Shown: positions 51,363 through 60,427, counted from the stretch's first letter. The stretch is DNA of 64,000 nt from Clostridia bacterium (GCA_017507855.1 JAFWAE010000009.1:55590-119589), one strand, 5' to 3'. Numbers and translations: made by a program. The notes: generated by a model from the letters alone, not told the origin.

Positions 51363-52246
51363 CCGTCCACCTCCGCCGAAAGTCCTTCCGCAGCAAAAAC
51401 ATCGGCAAATTCTTTGGCCTCTGCCTTCGTCATAGGCTCCTGCTGCGCAAAGGCATAAGAGCTTCCCAAGGCCGTATATTTACTGCTTCCCAGACGATGG
51501 AAAGGCAACACGGCCACCTGAGTAACCCCCGTTTTCTTCAACAAACGGGCCATGCGGCCGCAACACTCTACCGTTGCATTCACCCCGGGAATAAGAGGAA
51601 TACGAGCTGTTACGGAAGCACCTTGCTGAACTAATTGCGCCATATTGGAAAGCGTCAGGTTCAGGCTTCCTCCCGTAAATTGACGATAGGTCTCCTCATC
51701 AGCGGCCTTCAGATCCACAAACCAATGGTCTACCCATTCAAGCAAGGGCTCGATAACGGAAAAACTTACGTTCAGCGCCGTATCCATCAACACGTGAATG
51801 CCCTTTTCCCTGCACCGCTTGGCCAACGCCAGGCAAAACTCGCTTTGCAACAAAGGCTCGCCGCCGGAAAGGGTCACCCCGCCGCCTGATGTTTCATAAA
51901 ACACCAGGTCTTCTTCAATAAAGGCCATCACCTCATCAAGGGTATATAGCTTTCCACTGGCCTGCAATGCTCCGCCGGGACATTGATCACAGCAGGTAAA
52001 GCATGCCTGACAAAGGCTTCTGTCCTCTCTTCCGCCATGGGGACACACCCGCACACATTGGCCGCAGCCACGGCATTTTGCTCCGTAGAATAAAAGACAG
52101 GGCGAGGTGGAAATGGTTTCCGGATTATGACACCAAGCGCAATGCAGATTGCATCCTTGAAAAAACACGGTAGAACGAATTCCCGGGCCGTCTCCCACCG
52201 AGAAATGCTGTAAGGCCGATATCAGCGCTTGTTGTTTTTTATTCAT
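51359..52246 (-). CDS. Glycyl radical enzyme activase
   Basis: 295 residues, radical SAM. CNLHCAWC is the SAM cluster motif (C-x3-C-x2-C), followed by a ferredoxin-like insert with two cysteine clusters (CRGCGQCVRVC and CQACFTCCDQC), as in activases of dehydratase-type glycyl radical enzymes rather than PflA. It puts the radical on the glycine of the enzyme encoded just upstream, whose stop it overlaps by 8 bases. Confidence 0.95.
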   Translation of the reverse strand: MNKKQQALISALQHFSVGDGPGIRSTVFFQGCNLHCAWCHNPETISTSPCLLFYGAKCRGCGQCVRVCPHGGREDRSLCQACFTCCDQCPGGALQASGKLYTLDEVMAFIEEDLVFYETSGGGVTLSGGEPLLQSEFCLALAKRCREKGIHVLMDTALNVSFSVIEPLLEWVDHWFVDLKAADEETYRQFTGGSLNLTLSNMAQLVQQGASVTARIPLIPGVNATVECCGRMARLLKKTGVTQVAVLPFHRLGSSKYTALGSSYAFAQQEPMTKAEAKEFADVFAAEGLSAEVDG

Positions 52247-54374
52247 GTTCCGTACGTTTCAGAATATCTTCCTGCACGAGCTTGTCCAGCGTGGTATAAA
52301 ATGCGCTGTAGCCGGACACGCGCGTCACCAACGTGCGGTAATTGTCAGGATGCTCCATAGCATCCTTCAGCACATCGCGGGACACGGAATTGATCTGCAT
52401 TTCCTGACCGCGTTGTTTGAAATACACCTTCAGCATAGCCAACAATTTCGCGCGTTTTTGAGGATCCTTGAACATGGAGGGGCTGAATTTCTGATTGACA
52501 ACCGTACCGCAGGCTGCCTTGGTATAGTCAGGCTTGGTAATGGACTGCACCACAGCCGTGGGACCGTTTTTATCCATACCGTGCATGGGGGAAGCTGCAT
52601 CGCTGAAGGCTTCGCCGCTCTTACGGCCGTCCGGTGTAGCGGCCACTTCCATACCGGCATAAATATTGGAAATATTGGATGCCGCCGCAATATAGATGCC
52701 GCCACCGTCGCGAGTGCGATATTGGCTAAAGATTTCCGCATGCTTGTCCACGGTCCAAACAGCGTACTTATCTACAAAATCATCGTTGTTTCCGTATTTG
52801 GGAGAGTTCAAAGCCGCCGCGTGCAGCTCCTCATACCCCTCAAAATTGTGCAACAACGCCTGGCAATATTCTGCCATGGTAAAGCGCTTGTCCACAAAGA
52901 CCAGCTTTTCCAGAGCTGCCAAGGAGTCTGCCTGTGTTCCGATACCCATCGCGCAAGTACCGTGCACGGAAGGATACAGGGCCCCCCCGTCATTAATATC
53001 CTTGGCGCGGCCGATACAGTCACGGCAGAAGCAAGACAAAAAGGCCTGGGTGTAATGCTTGGGATTATAGCGATCGTTCTCGTTATTAAAGAAGGCCACG
53101 TATTCTCTTGCGGCGTAGCGGAGTTGGGTCTCAAAGGCTTTCAGCACGTCGTCCATAGAGGTAAAAGTAGCAGGATCGCCGGTTTTGGGGCCCACCTGCT
53201 TGCCCGTGCGCATAGAACGGCCATTGTTCAAGGCCAACTCCAAATAAAAAGGAGAGTTAAAGCGGCCATCCGACCACGGAGGCTGTTTGCCCTGCAAGAA
53301 GTTTTCGATACAGCCCACCATGCAGTAGTCACGGCAATCCTCGATGGCGTATCCGTAACGAGCCAAGGCAGGAATATTCACCTCGTCGTTCATCATAGCG
53401 GGATAGCCGATGCCCGTTCCGATCACCTGCAAGCAAGCATCAATAAATTCATCCGGTATGCCGTCGTACATACGCGCGGAAAGGTTGGGACCGGGAATCT
53501 GACAATTCTTCACTGCGGTCAGGAAAATATAAGACAGCTCGTTGACGGCGCCTACACCGTTGCGGTCCACACCGCCAATGGCGATATTGACCGTATCACA
53601 GCCGCGCTCGATGATCTTGTAAAGCGTGCACTCTACCAGGTCCTGAGCCTCGTCGCGGGTCAAAACGCCCGCATCCACATCCTTGCGGTAGAAGGGATAC
53701 AGGATCTGGTCCAAGCGGCCCATAGCCATAGCGTAGCGCCCCTCATAACAGAAGGTTACGTGGGTCAGCCACATCAGCTGCAAAGCCTCGCGGAAGGTAG
53801 CAGGAGCCTTGTCCACCAAGTTGGCGCAGGCCTGTGCCACGGTCTTCAACTGAGCGCTTCCGCATTCGTCGGCCTTTTTAGCCGCTACCTCGGCGTAGTC
53901 TTTTACCATATCACGGAAAGCCAGCATGGAAATCTCCATGGCCTCCAGGAAAATCATCTTTTCATCAGCGTCGGCATCCCCGCTGTGTTCCTCGCGGGAT
54001 CGGCGGATACGCGCCAAAGTACCGCAAATACCCTCGTTCAAAAACGTTTCGTAGTCGGGAGCATAATGGTCTGAGTTGGTTGCGAAATTGCGAGAGCCGA
54101 AGCTTTGCACTACGCGATTGGCATATTCAAGATCCGCGTCGGTAATACTGTCGTTCACCGTATAAATACCGTGAATGGATCCCAAAATCAAATCGTTTTC
54201 ATACACATGCTTTTCGTGACGGCGCATCAGCTCTGCAAAAGCATAGGCACGTGCCAAAGGAACGGGATCTGTAAAATGCTCCACAAACCCCTTGGCCTGC
54301 CAATAGTTCAGCACAGCCTTATTTCCGTAAGGTTTGTTTGCGATCTCCTGCTTTAATAAATCAAGTTTACTCAT
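52239..54374 (-). CDS. Glycyl radical enzyme of unknown substrate
   Basis: 711 residues, shorter than most family members (about 760-850). The radical glycine is Gly688 in RVSGY and the active-site cysteine is Cys355 in VGCIENF. The Cys-x-Glu pattern (Cys355, Glu357) is that of dehydratases and lyases (glycerol, propanediol, choline, hydroxyproline) and not of pyruvate formate-lyase, which has two adjacent cysteines. The operon adds an activase, an SGNH hydrolase and a zinc dehydrogenase but no microcompartment genes. The reaction is probably dehydration or C-X cleavage of a diol or polyol; the substrate cannot be named. An AAAGGG site precedes the ATG. Confidence 0.93.
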   Translation of the reverse strand: MSKLDLLKQEIANKPYGNKAVLNYWQAKGFVEHFTDPVPLARAYAFAELMRRHEKHVYENDLILGSIHGIYTVNDSITDADLEYANRVVQSFGSRNFATNSDHYAPDYETFLNEGICGTLARIRRSREEHSGDADADEKMIFLEAMEISMLAFRDMVKDYAEVAAKKADECGSAQLKTVAQACANLVDKAPATFREALQLMWLTHVTFCYEGRYAMAMGRLDQILYPFYRKDVDAGVLTRDEAQDLVECTLYKIIERGCDTVNIAIGGVDRNGVGAVNELSYIFLTAVKNCQIPGPNLSARMYDGIPDEFIDACLQVIGTGIGYPAMMNDEVNIPALARYGYAIEDCRDYCMVGCIENFLQGKQPPWSDGRFNSPFYLELALNNGRSMRTGKQVGPKTGDPATFTSMDDVLKAFETQLRYAAREYVAFFNNENDRYNPKHYTQAFLSCFCRDCIGRAKDINDGGALYPSVHGTCAMGIGTQADSLAALEKLVFVDKRFTMAEYCQALLHNFEGYEELHAAALNSPKYGNNDDFVDKYAVWTVDKHAEIFSQYRTRDGGGIYIAAASNISNIYAGMEVAATPDGRKSGEAFSDAASPMHGMDKNGPTAVVQSITKPDYTKAACGTVVNQKFSPSMFKDPQKRAKLLAMLKVYFKQRGQEMQINSVSRDVLKDAMEHPDNYRTLVTRVSGYSAFYTTLDKLVQEDILKRTEHE

Positions 54375-54495
54375 AGAAAGAACACCCTTTCAAAAACTAA
54401 GTTCTCTGGATTTGATGTGGCAAGCGGCCCATTTATTCCCGTTCCATTCGGCAATCCGAAAGGTCTTGGAGCAAGTGCACCTCTCTTGCAAGGAA
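54375..54495 (-). promoter_or_regulatory. Long structured 5-prime leader of the glycyl radical operon
   Basis: About 120 bases between promoter and start. It contains a hairpin TTCGG-ATTG-CCGAA inside an outer TCCA / TGGA pairing, a GCAAG / CTTGC pairing, and a GGTG / CCAC pairing that could close a multi-branch fold. No known riboswitch class is recognised. No gene is seen here. Confidence 0.4.
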
Positions 54496-54524
54496 ATCAT
54501 ACCACCTTCAGAGATATTTGTCTA
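54496..54524 (-). promoter_or_regulatory. Sigma-A promoter of the glycyl radical operon
   Basis: TAGACA and TATGAT with a 17-base spacer and a TGG extended -10 on the minus strand. Confidence 0.75.
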
Positions 54525-54562
54525 TGGACTATCTTCCTATTTTTAGCACAATTTTCATTTTT

Positions 54563-54599
54563 CCAAAAAAAACCGACCCTTTGATATCAAAGAGTCGGC
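54563..54599 (-). terminator. Terminator after the NSS transporter gene
   Basis: Stem CCGAC / GTCGG extended by CTTTGATATCAAAG, followed by eight or more T residues on the minus strand. Confidence 0.9.
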
Positions 54600-54666
54600 T
54601 GTGCAAACGGCGATTGCCCTTCTCTTCTCCTTTGTCCGAAAAGATCGGCATCCAACGAAACGCAGG

Positions 54667-56025
54667 TCAGATCTCGATGATCTTAAATGCGTTCAGCACG
54701 GAGGAGATCAAAATCAACAAAATGCACACGGGAGCTACGTAGCGGATCACTACGGAAAACAGATTTTTTTGCTTGAAAGGACCGGAGACGGATACCTCGT
54801 CAATAACGGTTTTGGGCTTGAGCACATATCCCACAAACACACAGGTAACCAAAGCGATGAGGGGCATCAGTACGTTGTTGCTGATAAAATCAAAGAAGTC
54901 CAAAACCTCCATCCCCAAGGGGCGGACGGCCTTGAGCAGGCTGTATCCCAAAGAGGAGGGCGCCCCCAACAGCAAGCTGATTCCCAACACAACCAAGCAG
55001 GAAGTCTTGCGTCCCATCTTCAACTTGTCCTGGAAGCTGGAAACCACCGTTTCCATCAAGGAAATAGCCGAGGTCAAGGCGGCCAGCAGTACCAGCAGGA
55101 AAAAGGCTATACCGATCCAACGGCCGCCGGGCATAGCATCAAACACCTTGGGCAGGGTGACGAACATCAAACCGGGGCCTTGTCCCAAAGCGCTTTTATC
55201 CCCGCCGGAAAAGGCAAAAACCGCAGGAATGATCATCAAACCGGCCAAAAAAGCAACGCCGGTATCAAAAACGGCAATTTGCTTGGCCGAACTGGCAATG
55301 CTGATATCCTTTTTCATATAAGAACCGAAGGTGATCATAATACCCATGGCCAGGGACATGGAGTAAAACAATTGCCCCATAGCGGCCACCACAGTCATAA
55401 GGGAAAATTTAGAAAAGTCAGGGGTAATGTAATACAAAACGCCTTCCCAAGCCCCTTCCATGGTGCAAACCGTATATACGGCCACAAAAGAGATCAGCAC
55501 CACCAAAACGGGCATCATAAACTTGCTGACCTTTTCAATTCCCTTTTGCACGCCGAAAAGAACGATCAGCGCTGTAACGCCAATAAAAATCGCAAACCAA
55601 AAAAGAGGCTCTCCCACTCGGGCAATATAATCCTGAAAATAAGTACCCTGAGACATGGCGTGCGCCTGCCCGGAAATAAAGCCTGCCAAGTATTTGGTCA
55701 CCCATCCGCCGATCACGGAATAATACGGTAGGATCAGCGCCGGCACGATGGCCGACAACACACCCACAAAAGTAAAACGCTTATCCAGAGAGCGGAAGGC
55801 CTCAATGGCGCTCAACTGGGTCTTGCGGCCCAAAGCAATCTCGGCTACCATCAAAGAAAAGCCAAAAGTCACAGATAAGACGATATATACCAGCAAAAAC
55901 GTTCCGCCTCCGTATTTGGCAGCCAAATACGGAAAACGCCAAATATTGCCCAAGCCAACCGCAGAGCCTGCAGCAGCCAGCACAAATCCAAGCTTTCCCG
56001 TAAACGAGCTTCTTTCTTTACTCAT
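54667..56025 (-). CDS. Sodium-dependent transporter, NSS/SNF family
   Basis: 452 residues, about 11-12 membrane helices. The first helix has AAAGSAVGLGNIWRFPY, the sodium and substrate site of LeuT-type transporters. Bacterial NSS proteins import amino acids or related compounds with sodium. The ATG at 56025 follows AGGGGAAAG. It has its own promoter and terminator, so it is not strictly in the glycyl radical operon, though it lies next to it. The substrate is unknown. Confidence 0.94.
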   Translation of the reverse strand: MSKERSSFTGKLGFVLAAAGSAVGLGNIWRFPYLAAKYGGGTFLLVYIVLSVTFGFSLMVAEIALGRKTQLSAIEAFRSLDKRFTFVGVLSAIVPALILPYYSVIGGWVTKYLAGFISGQAHAMSQGTYFQDYIARVGEPLFWFAIFIGVTALIVLFGVQKGIEKVSKFMMPVLVVLISFVAVYTVCTMEGAWEGVLYYITPDFSKFSLMTVVAAMGQLFYSMSLAMGIMITFGSYMKKDISIASSAKQIAVFDTGVAFLAGLMIIPAVFAFSGGDKSALGQGPGLMFVTLPKVFDAMPGGRWIGIAFFLLVLLAALTSAISLMETVVSSFQDKLKMGRKTSCLVVLGISLLLGAPSSLGYSLLKAVRPLGMEVLDFFDFISNNVLMPLIALVTCVFVGYVLKPKTVIDEVSVSGPFKQKNLFSVVIRYVAPVCILLILISSVLNAFKIIEI

Positions 56026-56108
56026 CGTTTTCTTTCCCCTATTCGTTTTGTTGCATTCCGGCACAAACGTCTGTTTTAAAAAGCGTTAAGTTGCCGAGCA
56101 TCTTTGGT

Positions 56109-56137
56109 ATTATACCACATTTGTTTAAAAACGGCAA
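56109..56137 (-). promoter_or_regulatory. Sigma-A promoter of the NSS transporter
   Basis: TTGCCG and TATAAT with a 17-base spacer and a TGG extended -10; the -35 overlaps the terminator of the preceding gene. Confidence 0.75.
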
Positions 56138-56166
56138 GGAATTTTTGCAATTCCCTGCCGCTTTTT
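56127..56166 (-). terminator. Terminator after the DUF6259 gene
   Basis: Long stem AAAAAGCGGCA and GGAATT pairing with their near-complements around a 5-base loop, followed by T residues. Confidence 0.88.
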
Positions 56167-56175
56167 ATACAGCAT

Positions 56176-58200
56176 TCAAAAAGTTTGCTTGAAAAAGCTT
56201 TTGGCCGCCACGGTAATGCTACGGCCGTCCACCGTAGCATCGGCCTCACTGTCGCTGTAATTGTAGGCCAGCAAAAAGCGTTCTCCGTCTGCGTCTTCCC
56301 ATATCGCCGCCATCACGGAAGTGAATTCTTCCACCTGTTGGCAATTGCTTTCAAACAGATCCCAGGTCACACGGCTTTTACTTCCGCTTTCACAAACGGG
56401 AATGCGGCAAAGACGCCCATACAGGAAAAGCTCCTTATTGGCCTTGTAAAAATCCACCCCGTTTTTCAGAATGCGCAGCTTTTCTTCAGCCGAGGCTCCC
56501 TGCAAACCCGGGGCGTCAGGCCCCTCCACACAGGGCAAAATGCCCCAAAGAAGATTGCGCATAAAATTGTATTCAAAGGTTTCGGTGCTGTTCTCAAATT
56601 TGCATACCGAGCCATACCCGAGGGCGTAATCGCCGTAGATCATGCTGAACAGGGGCAAAGGCACCGCGTTTCCACCCGAATAATCATTAAAGCCAAAGGT
56701 TTGGAAACAGGTATCCAAAATCAAAAACAGGTCAAAGGCATCTATATAAGTTTCACAGTTGGATTCTGTGGTTATAATGGCCTCCTCGCCCAAGACTTCA
56801 CGTGCTTGACGGAGCATGTCGTGATACCCGTCGTTCCACCAGCTTCCCCCTCCAACAGGATGAGGATGGGCTTCGTCAAAGCAAAGCGTAGCGTTAAAGG
56901 AACCAACCTGATCCAAATAAATCCCGTCAAAACCTGCCTCCAGGCTGTACTCTCGGCAAAGATCGCGAACCTTTTCCTGCCACATGGGGGTAGCGGGACA
57001 CATAGGGCGCAACCCATCTCCCATCCACGGTTCCAAGGGCAATTCCCCTTTTTCGTTCTTGATGGCAAAGGCCTTAGCATTTTCCTCTTTCCAAGAACGT
57101 GTCTTTTCCTCCCACAGGCGGGCGTTGGTGTAAGGGATCTTGACGATTCCCTCTTCGTCAAAGCGGCGATTCCACTCTTTCAGTTCTTTGGGCCACCCCT
57201 CTGCCCTTCTGTCGTCGCGGATGTATTCGGGGTAGTCCAAGTCGTGCTTGCTTTTGTTCCAGCCGTACCAATGCAGGGCCAAATTACATTGCAAGGCATC
57301 CCGCAAGCGCAAAGATGTCTCAAAATATTCCTCGGTCTTTGCCCCGTGGTCGTAATGATTGTGGTTAATGCGCCACAAATCCGTGCGCACCAGCTTTTCG
57401 GGCAAGGAGCGTTCCACCAATTTGGTCTTGCACCATTTTTGCCGAGTTGCCCAACGGCGGTATATGCAGGTAGCCTCCTGCCACTCCCCCTCAAACAGCT
57501 GCAAAACGAAGTCGTACGGTTGCTCGTAGCTTTGCACTTTTCCCATGTTTTCAGGGTAATGGGTCAGCACAAAATCCATTGCCTGAAGGGGCTCGTTATA
57601 AGCGAAGGTATAAGTTTTAATATAGGCTTCCCCATCCTCCGTCGCCAAGTAACAACCGACGGAAGCGGGGCTGTAAAACGCGCAATATTGGAAGGAAAGC
57701 GAGGCAGGATATTCGTAGTCGTTTTCCCCAGAGTGTTTTCCCCTTCCCAACCAAAAAGGCAAGGACAGCTTTTTACGCAAAAAATTTTCTACGGGGTTTT
57801 TGATCAAATGCCCATTCTGCCACGGAATGAGAAGGTAATTGTCCTCCTCGAAGGAAAGCCCCGTCAACACGGGAAAGCACACGCGGGAAAGGGAATCGCT
57901 CTCCCCCGTTTCAGCCTTAATACGCCAGCGAAGCTTGCTGTCCTTGCCGTCGCAAACGGTCACCGTCACCGTAGCTCGGGAATCCGTCCAGCAAAGCTGC
58001 AGGCAATCGGAAGTAAGAGCATAGCTGAACTTCTCCATATCCTCCGGCAAAAGCATTCCCTCGCGGGTCTGTAGGCGCCACAAACCGCCCGCCAAAGCCA
58101 ATTCAAGATCTCCGTAGCAAAGCTTTTGCAGGCAACCTTGTCGGGCATCAAAAACGACCTGTGTTTTTCCTGTTCCGAAACGAATGTTTTGCGTGATCAT
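56176..58200 (-). CDS. DUF6259 glycoside-hydrolase-like protein
   Basis: 674 residues, no signal peptide. An N-terminal beta-sandwich of about 270 residues is followed by a TIM-barrel-like region with NLALHWYGWNKS, then GFDGIYLDQVGS (candidate catalytic Asp) and TTESNCETY (candidate Glu), and a C-terminal beta domain. This layout resembles retaining glycosidases of the GH36/GH31/GH97 type, but activity is not established for DUF6259. The ATG at 58200 has AGAGGGTGG upstream; a GTG at 58212 is within that site. Its own promoter suggests a separate unit. Confidence 0.85.
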   Translation of the reverse strand: MITQNIRFGTGKTQVVFDARQGCLQKLCYGDLELALAGGLWRLQTREGMLLPEDMEKFSYALTSDCLQLCWTDSRATVTVTVCDGKDSKLRWRIKAETGESDSLSRVCFPVLTGLSFEEDNYLLIPWQNGHLIKNPVENFLRKKLSLPFWLGRGKHSGENDYEYPASLSFQYCAFYSPASVGCYLATEDGEAYIKTYTFAYNEPLQAMDFVLTHYPENMGKVQSYEQPYDFVLQLFEGEWQEATCIYRRWATRQKWCKTKLVERSLPEKLVRTDLWRINHNHYDHGAKTEEYFETSLRLRDALQCNLALHWYGWNKSKHDLDYPEYIRDDRRAEGWPKELKEWNRRFDEEGIVKIPYTNARLWEEKTRSWKEENAKAFAIKNEKGELPLEPWMGDGLRPMCPATPMWQEKVRDLCREYSLEAGFDGIYLDQVGSFNATLCFDEAHPHPVGGGSWWNDGYHDMLRQAREVLGEEAIITTESNCETYIDAFDLFLILDTCFQTFGFNDYSGGNAVPLPLFSMIYGDYALGYGSVCKFENSTETFEYNFMRNLLWGILPCVEGPDAPGLQGASAEEKLRILKNGVDFYKANKELFLYGRLCRIPVCESGSKSRVTWDLFESNCQQVEEFTSVMAAIWEDADGERFLLAYNYSDSEADATVDGRSITVAAKSFFKQTF

Positions 58201-58233
58201 CAAAACCGCCACCCTCTATCCTTCGTTAAAAAA

Positions 58234-58262
58234 AGTATAAAAGACTGGCAGATATTTGTCAA
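58234..58262 (-). promoter_or_regulatory. Sigma-A promoter of the DUF6259 gene
   Basis: TTGACA and TATACT with a 17-base spacer on the minus strand. Confidence 0.88.
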
Positions 58263-58297
58263 GCAATTTTAGCAAATTAGGTTTCGAGCATGGATGC

Positions 58298-58326
58298 TTT
58301 ACAATTTCCTGTTTTTATGGTACACT
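58298..58326 (+). promoter_or_regulatory. Sigma-A promoter of the tartrate dehydrogenase-like gene
   Basis: TTTACA and TACACT with a 17-base spacer, 37 bases before the ATG. Confidence 0.7.
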
Positions 58327-58363
58327 TATTTCATGCCGCAAAATAAGAGGGGGGTAGTACAGC

Positions 58364-59425
58364 ATGCAGAAGCACAACGTTGCCGTAATCGCAGGCGACG
58401 GAATCGGTCCCGAAGTTATCAGCGAAGGAATCAAGGTGTTAAAACGCGTGGCAGAGCTGGATGGCGGCTTTACCTTTGAGTTCACCGAATATCCCTGGGG
58501 CTGCCAATATTACCTGGAGCACGGACGGATGATGCCCAAAAACGGCCTGGAGCTTTTGCAAAAATCCGATGCCATCTTTTTGGGAGCCGTAGGCGACCCG
58601 AGCGTACCTGATCACATTTCCCTCTGGGATCTGCTGCTGGTCATCCGCAAAAGCTTCGATCAATATATCAACCTGCGTCCCGTCAAGCTGTTAAAGGGAG
58701 CTCCCTGCCCGCTGAAGGACGTGCAGCGCGAGGAAATCGACATGCTTTTCGTCCGCGAAAACAGCGAGGGGGAATACGCCGGAAGCGGAAGCTGGCTTTT
58801 TAAAGGTCAGCCAAATGAGGTAGTCATTCAGGACGGGGTATTTTCCCGCCGCGGTTGCGAACGTGTGATCCGCTACGCCTACGAGCTGGCCCGCAAGGAG
58901 CACAAGAGTCTGACCAGCATCAGTAAAGGCAATGCGCTGAATTATTCCATGGTGTTTTGGGACCAAATCTTTAAAGAAGTAGGGGCCGATTTTCCGGATG
59001 TGAAAACCTACTCCTACCTGGTGGATGCTGCCAGTATGTTCATGATCAAAGACCCCAAGCGTTTCCAGATCGTGGTGACCTCCAACCTTTTCGGCGACAT
59101 TTTGACCGATCTGGGAGCGGCTATTGCGGGAGGCATGGGCCTGGCGGCCGGAGCCAATATCAATCCCGAAAGGGCCTTCCCCTCCATGTTTGAGCCCATT
59201 CACGGCTCTGCGCCCGATATTGCCGGGCGAGGCAAGGCCAATCCCTTGGCCACCGTATGGTCCGCAAGTCAAATGCTGGCGCATTTCGGCCACCGCAAAT
59301 GGGCCGACCGTCTCATTGATATTATCGAAGAGATCCTGGTAGACGGCGAGGTGCTGACCCCCGATATGGGCGGCACGGCCACCACTTCTGCAGTGGGCGA
59401 TGAAGTGCTCAAAAAACTGGGCTGA
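58364..59425 (+). CDS. Tartrate dehydrogenase / D-malate dehydrogenase type beta-decarboxylating dehydrogenase
   Basis: 353 residues of the isocitrate/isopropylmalate dehydrogenase family. VIAGDGIGPEV starts the protein, YPWGCQYYLEHGRMMP is typical of the TtuC/DmlA branch, and SNLFGDILTDLGAA binds metal and substrate. It decarboxylates D-malate, tartrate or a similar 2-hydroxyacid with NAD. LeuB is less likely because no leu genes are near. GAGGGGGG precedes the ATG. Confidence 0.9.
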   Translation: MQKHNVAVIAGDGIGPEVISEGIKVLKRVAELDGGFTFEFTEYPWGCQYYLEHGRMMPKNGLELLQKSDAIFLGAVGDPSVPDHISLWDLLLVIRKSFDQYINLRPVKLLKGAPCPLKDVQREEIDMLFVRENSEGEYAGSGSWLFKGQPNEVVIQDGVFSRRGCERVIRYAYELARKEHKSLTSISKGNALNYSMVFWDQIFKEVGADFPDVKTYSYLVDAASMFMIKDPKRFQIVVTSNLFGDILTDLGAAIAGGMGLAAGANINPERAFPSMFEPIHGSAPDIAGRGKANPLATVWSASQMLAHFGHRKWADRLIDIIEEILVDGEVLTPDMGGTATTSAVGDEVLKKLG

Positions 59426-59512
59426 GCTAAACGATACGCAATTTTTACCCAACGGCGTTTTTCATTCTTGCCGCAAAGCTGAGGGGAACTAATATGTACA
59501 GGGGGTCTATTC

Positions 59513-59977
59513 ATGAAAAAAATCTTCCGTTCTGCCGTTGCCATTTGCCTGATCGTGGTAACCTTGCTTTCCTTTGCCGGCTGCGGCGCAAAATCAGACG
59601 TAAAAAAGCTGATCATCAGGTTTGAAAAGCATTGCAACGTGTTGGATATCAACAGCATGCTGGAATGCCTTTCCCCCTCCATCTCCAAAACGGTGAATCT
59701 GGCTACGGATATTTTGGGGCTTTTGACCAACACGGATACAGAGGCCTTGCTGGATAAGCTGGCCGATATTTTGACCAGCGAAAAGGGATGGAGCGGCAAG
59801 GAATTTTTCTCCTCCATTCAGATCCAAATCGAGGACGTTGCCGTTCACGAAACGGATGCCACCGTGCTGTCTACCGTAAACTACACAGCCTTTAAAAAGG
59901 AGCATTCCAAATCTGCTACCTTCAAATGTGTTTTAAAGGACGGCAAGTGGTATATTTCAAGCATTTCTTTTAAATAA
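59513..59977 (+). CDS. Uncharacterised lipoprotein, 154 residues
   Basis: A lipoprotein signal ends LLSFAGC, with Cys23 as the lipid anchor. The mature part begins with a helix and ends in a small beta domain (DGKWYISSIS), the pattern of DUF4878-like NTF2-fold lipoproteins, an assignment I hold loosely. AGGGGG precedes the ATG. It follows the dehydrogenase by 87 bases and ends at a bidirectional terminator. Confidence 0.85.
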   Translation: MKKIFRSAVAICLIVVTLLSFAGCGAKSDVKKLIIRFEKHCNVLDINSMLECLSPSISKTVNLATDILGLLTNTDTEALLDKLADILTSEKGWSGKEFFSSIQIQIEDVAVHETDATVLSTVNYTAFKKEHSKSATFKCVLKDGKWYISSISFK

Positions 59978-59990
59978 GCGCACAAAAAAT

Positions 59991-60018
59991 AAGACCGGCT
60001 TCACAAAGCCGGTCTTTC
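59991..60018. terminator. Bidirectional terminator
   Basis: Eleven-base stem AAGACCGGCTT / AAGCCGGTCTT with a 4-base loop and T-rich tracts on both strands, between convergent genes. Confidence 0.9.
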
Positions 60019-60035
60019 ATTTTGCTTTTTGGGGA

Positions 60036-60365
60036 TCAACGGCGGCCCTTCACAGCCCGAACAAGCCGACAGACGATCCCCGCCGCGATCTGCACTCCCA
60101 TGATCCCCAACGGCACGAACAAGAGATAGGCTCCGACCGTTTTAGTGGCAGAGGGAGGCTCCAAAAACAGAAAAAATCCCACAAAAGCGCATAAAAGAAG
60201 CAAAGCGGCAAAGGCCGTCACACCTTTTTTTACCCTTTGACGAAGTTTGGAGCTGAAGCGATGCTCGGGAATCAGTAGACTCATCAGTTTAATGTACAGA
60301 TTCAGTATCACTTCTACCACGATCTCAAAAACGATTTCAAAAAGCATTTCCAATAAAAAGCTCAT
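60036..60365 (-). CDS. Small membrane protein, 109 residues
   Basis: An N-terminal hydrophobic helix (MSFLLEMLFEIVFEIVVEVIL) and two more helices in the C-terminal half (about 49-67 and 78-98), with a basic loop (SSKLRQRVKKG) between. The ATG at 60365 follows GGGGAG. It is 62 bases after the M20 peptidase gene on the same strand. The family is not recognised. Confidence 0.8.
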   Translation of the reverse strand: MSFLLEMLFEIVFEIVVEVILNLYIKLMSLLIPEHRFSSKLRQRVKKGVTAFAALLLLCAFVGFFLFLEPPSATKTVGAYLLFVPLGIMGVQIAAGIVCRLVRAVKGRR

Positions 60366-60427
60366 CCTGTTTCTCCCCTTTCGATCCGCCGCAGACCGCC
60401 CCTCCCAAAACGGAAGAGCCCCTGTTT

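Noticed and set aside
52245..54074. 609-codon plus-strand frame opposite the glycyl radical enzyme
   Set aside because: Antisense shadow; the glycyl radical enzyme has all its active-site motifs on the other strand.
52239..54374. Hydroxyproline dehydratase (HypD) or pyruvate formate-lyase
   Set aside because: The cysteine motif is single (GCIE), excluding pyruvate formate-lyase. The protein is clearly shorter than HypD and proC is 18 kb away in another operon.
54375..54495. ZTP (pfl motif) riboswitch, because of GGGCCGCTTGCC near the end of the leader
   Set aside because: The upstream conserved part of that class is missing and the match is short, so it is probably chance.
56104..58074. 656-codon plus-strand frame opposite the DUF6259 gene
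   Set aside because: Antisense shadow with no ribosome site or recognisable domain.
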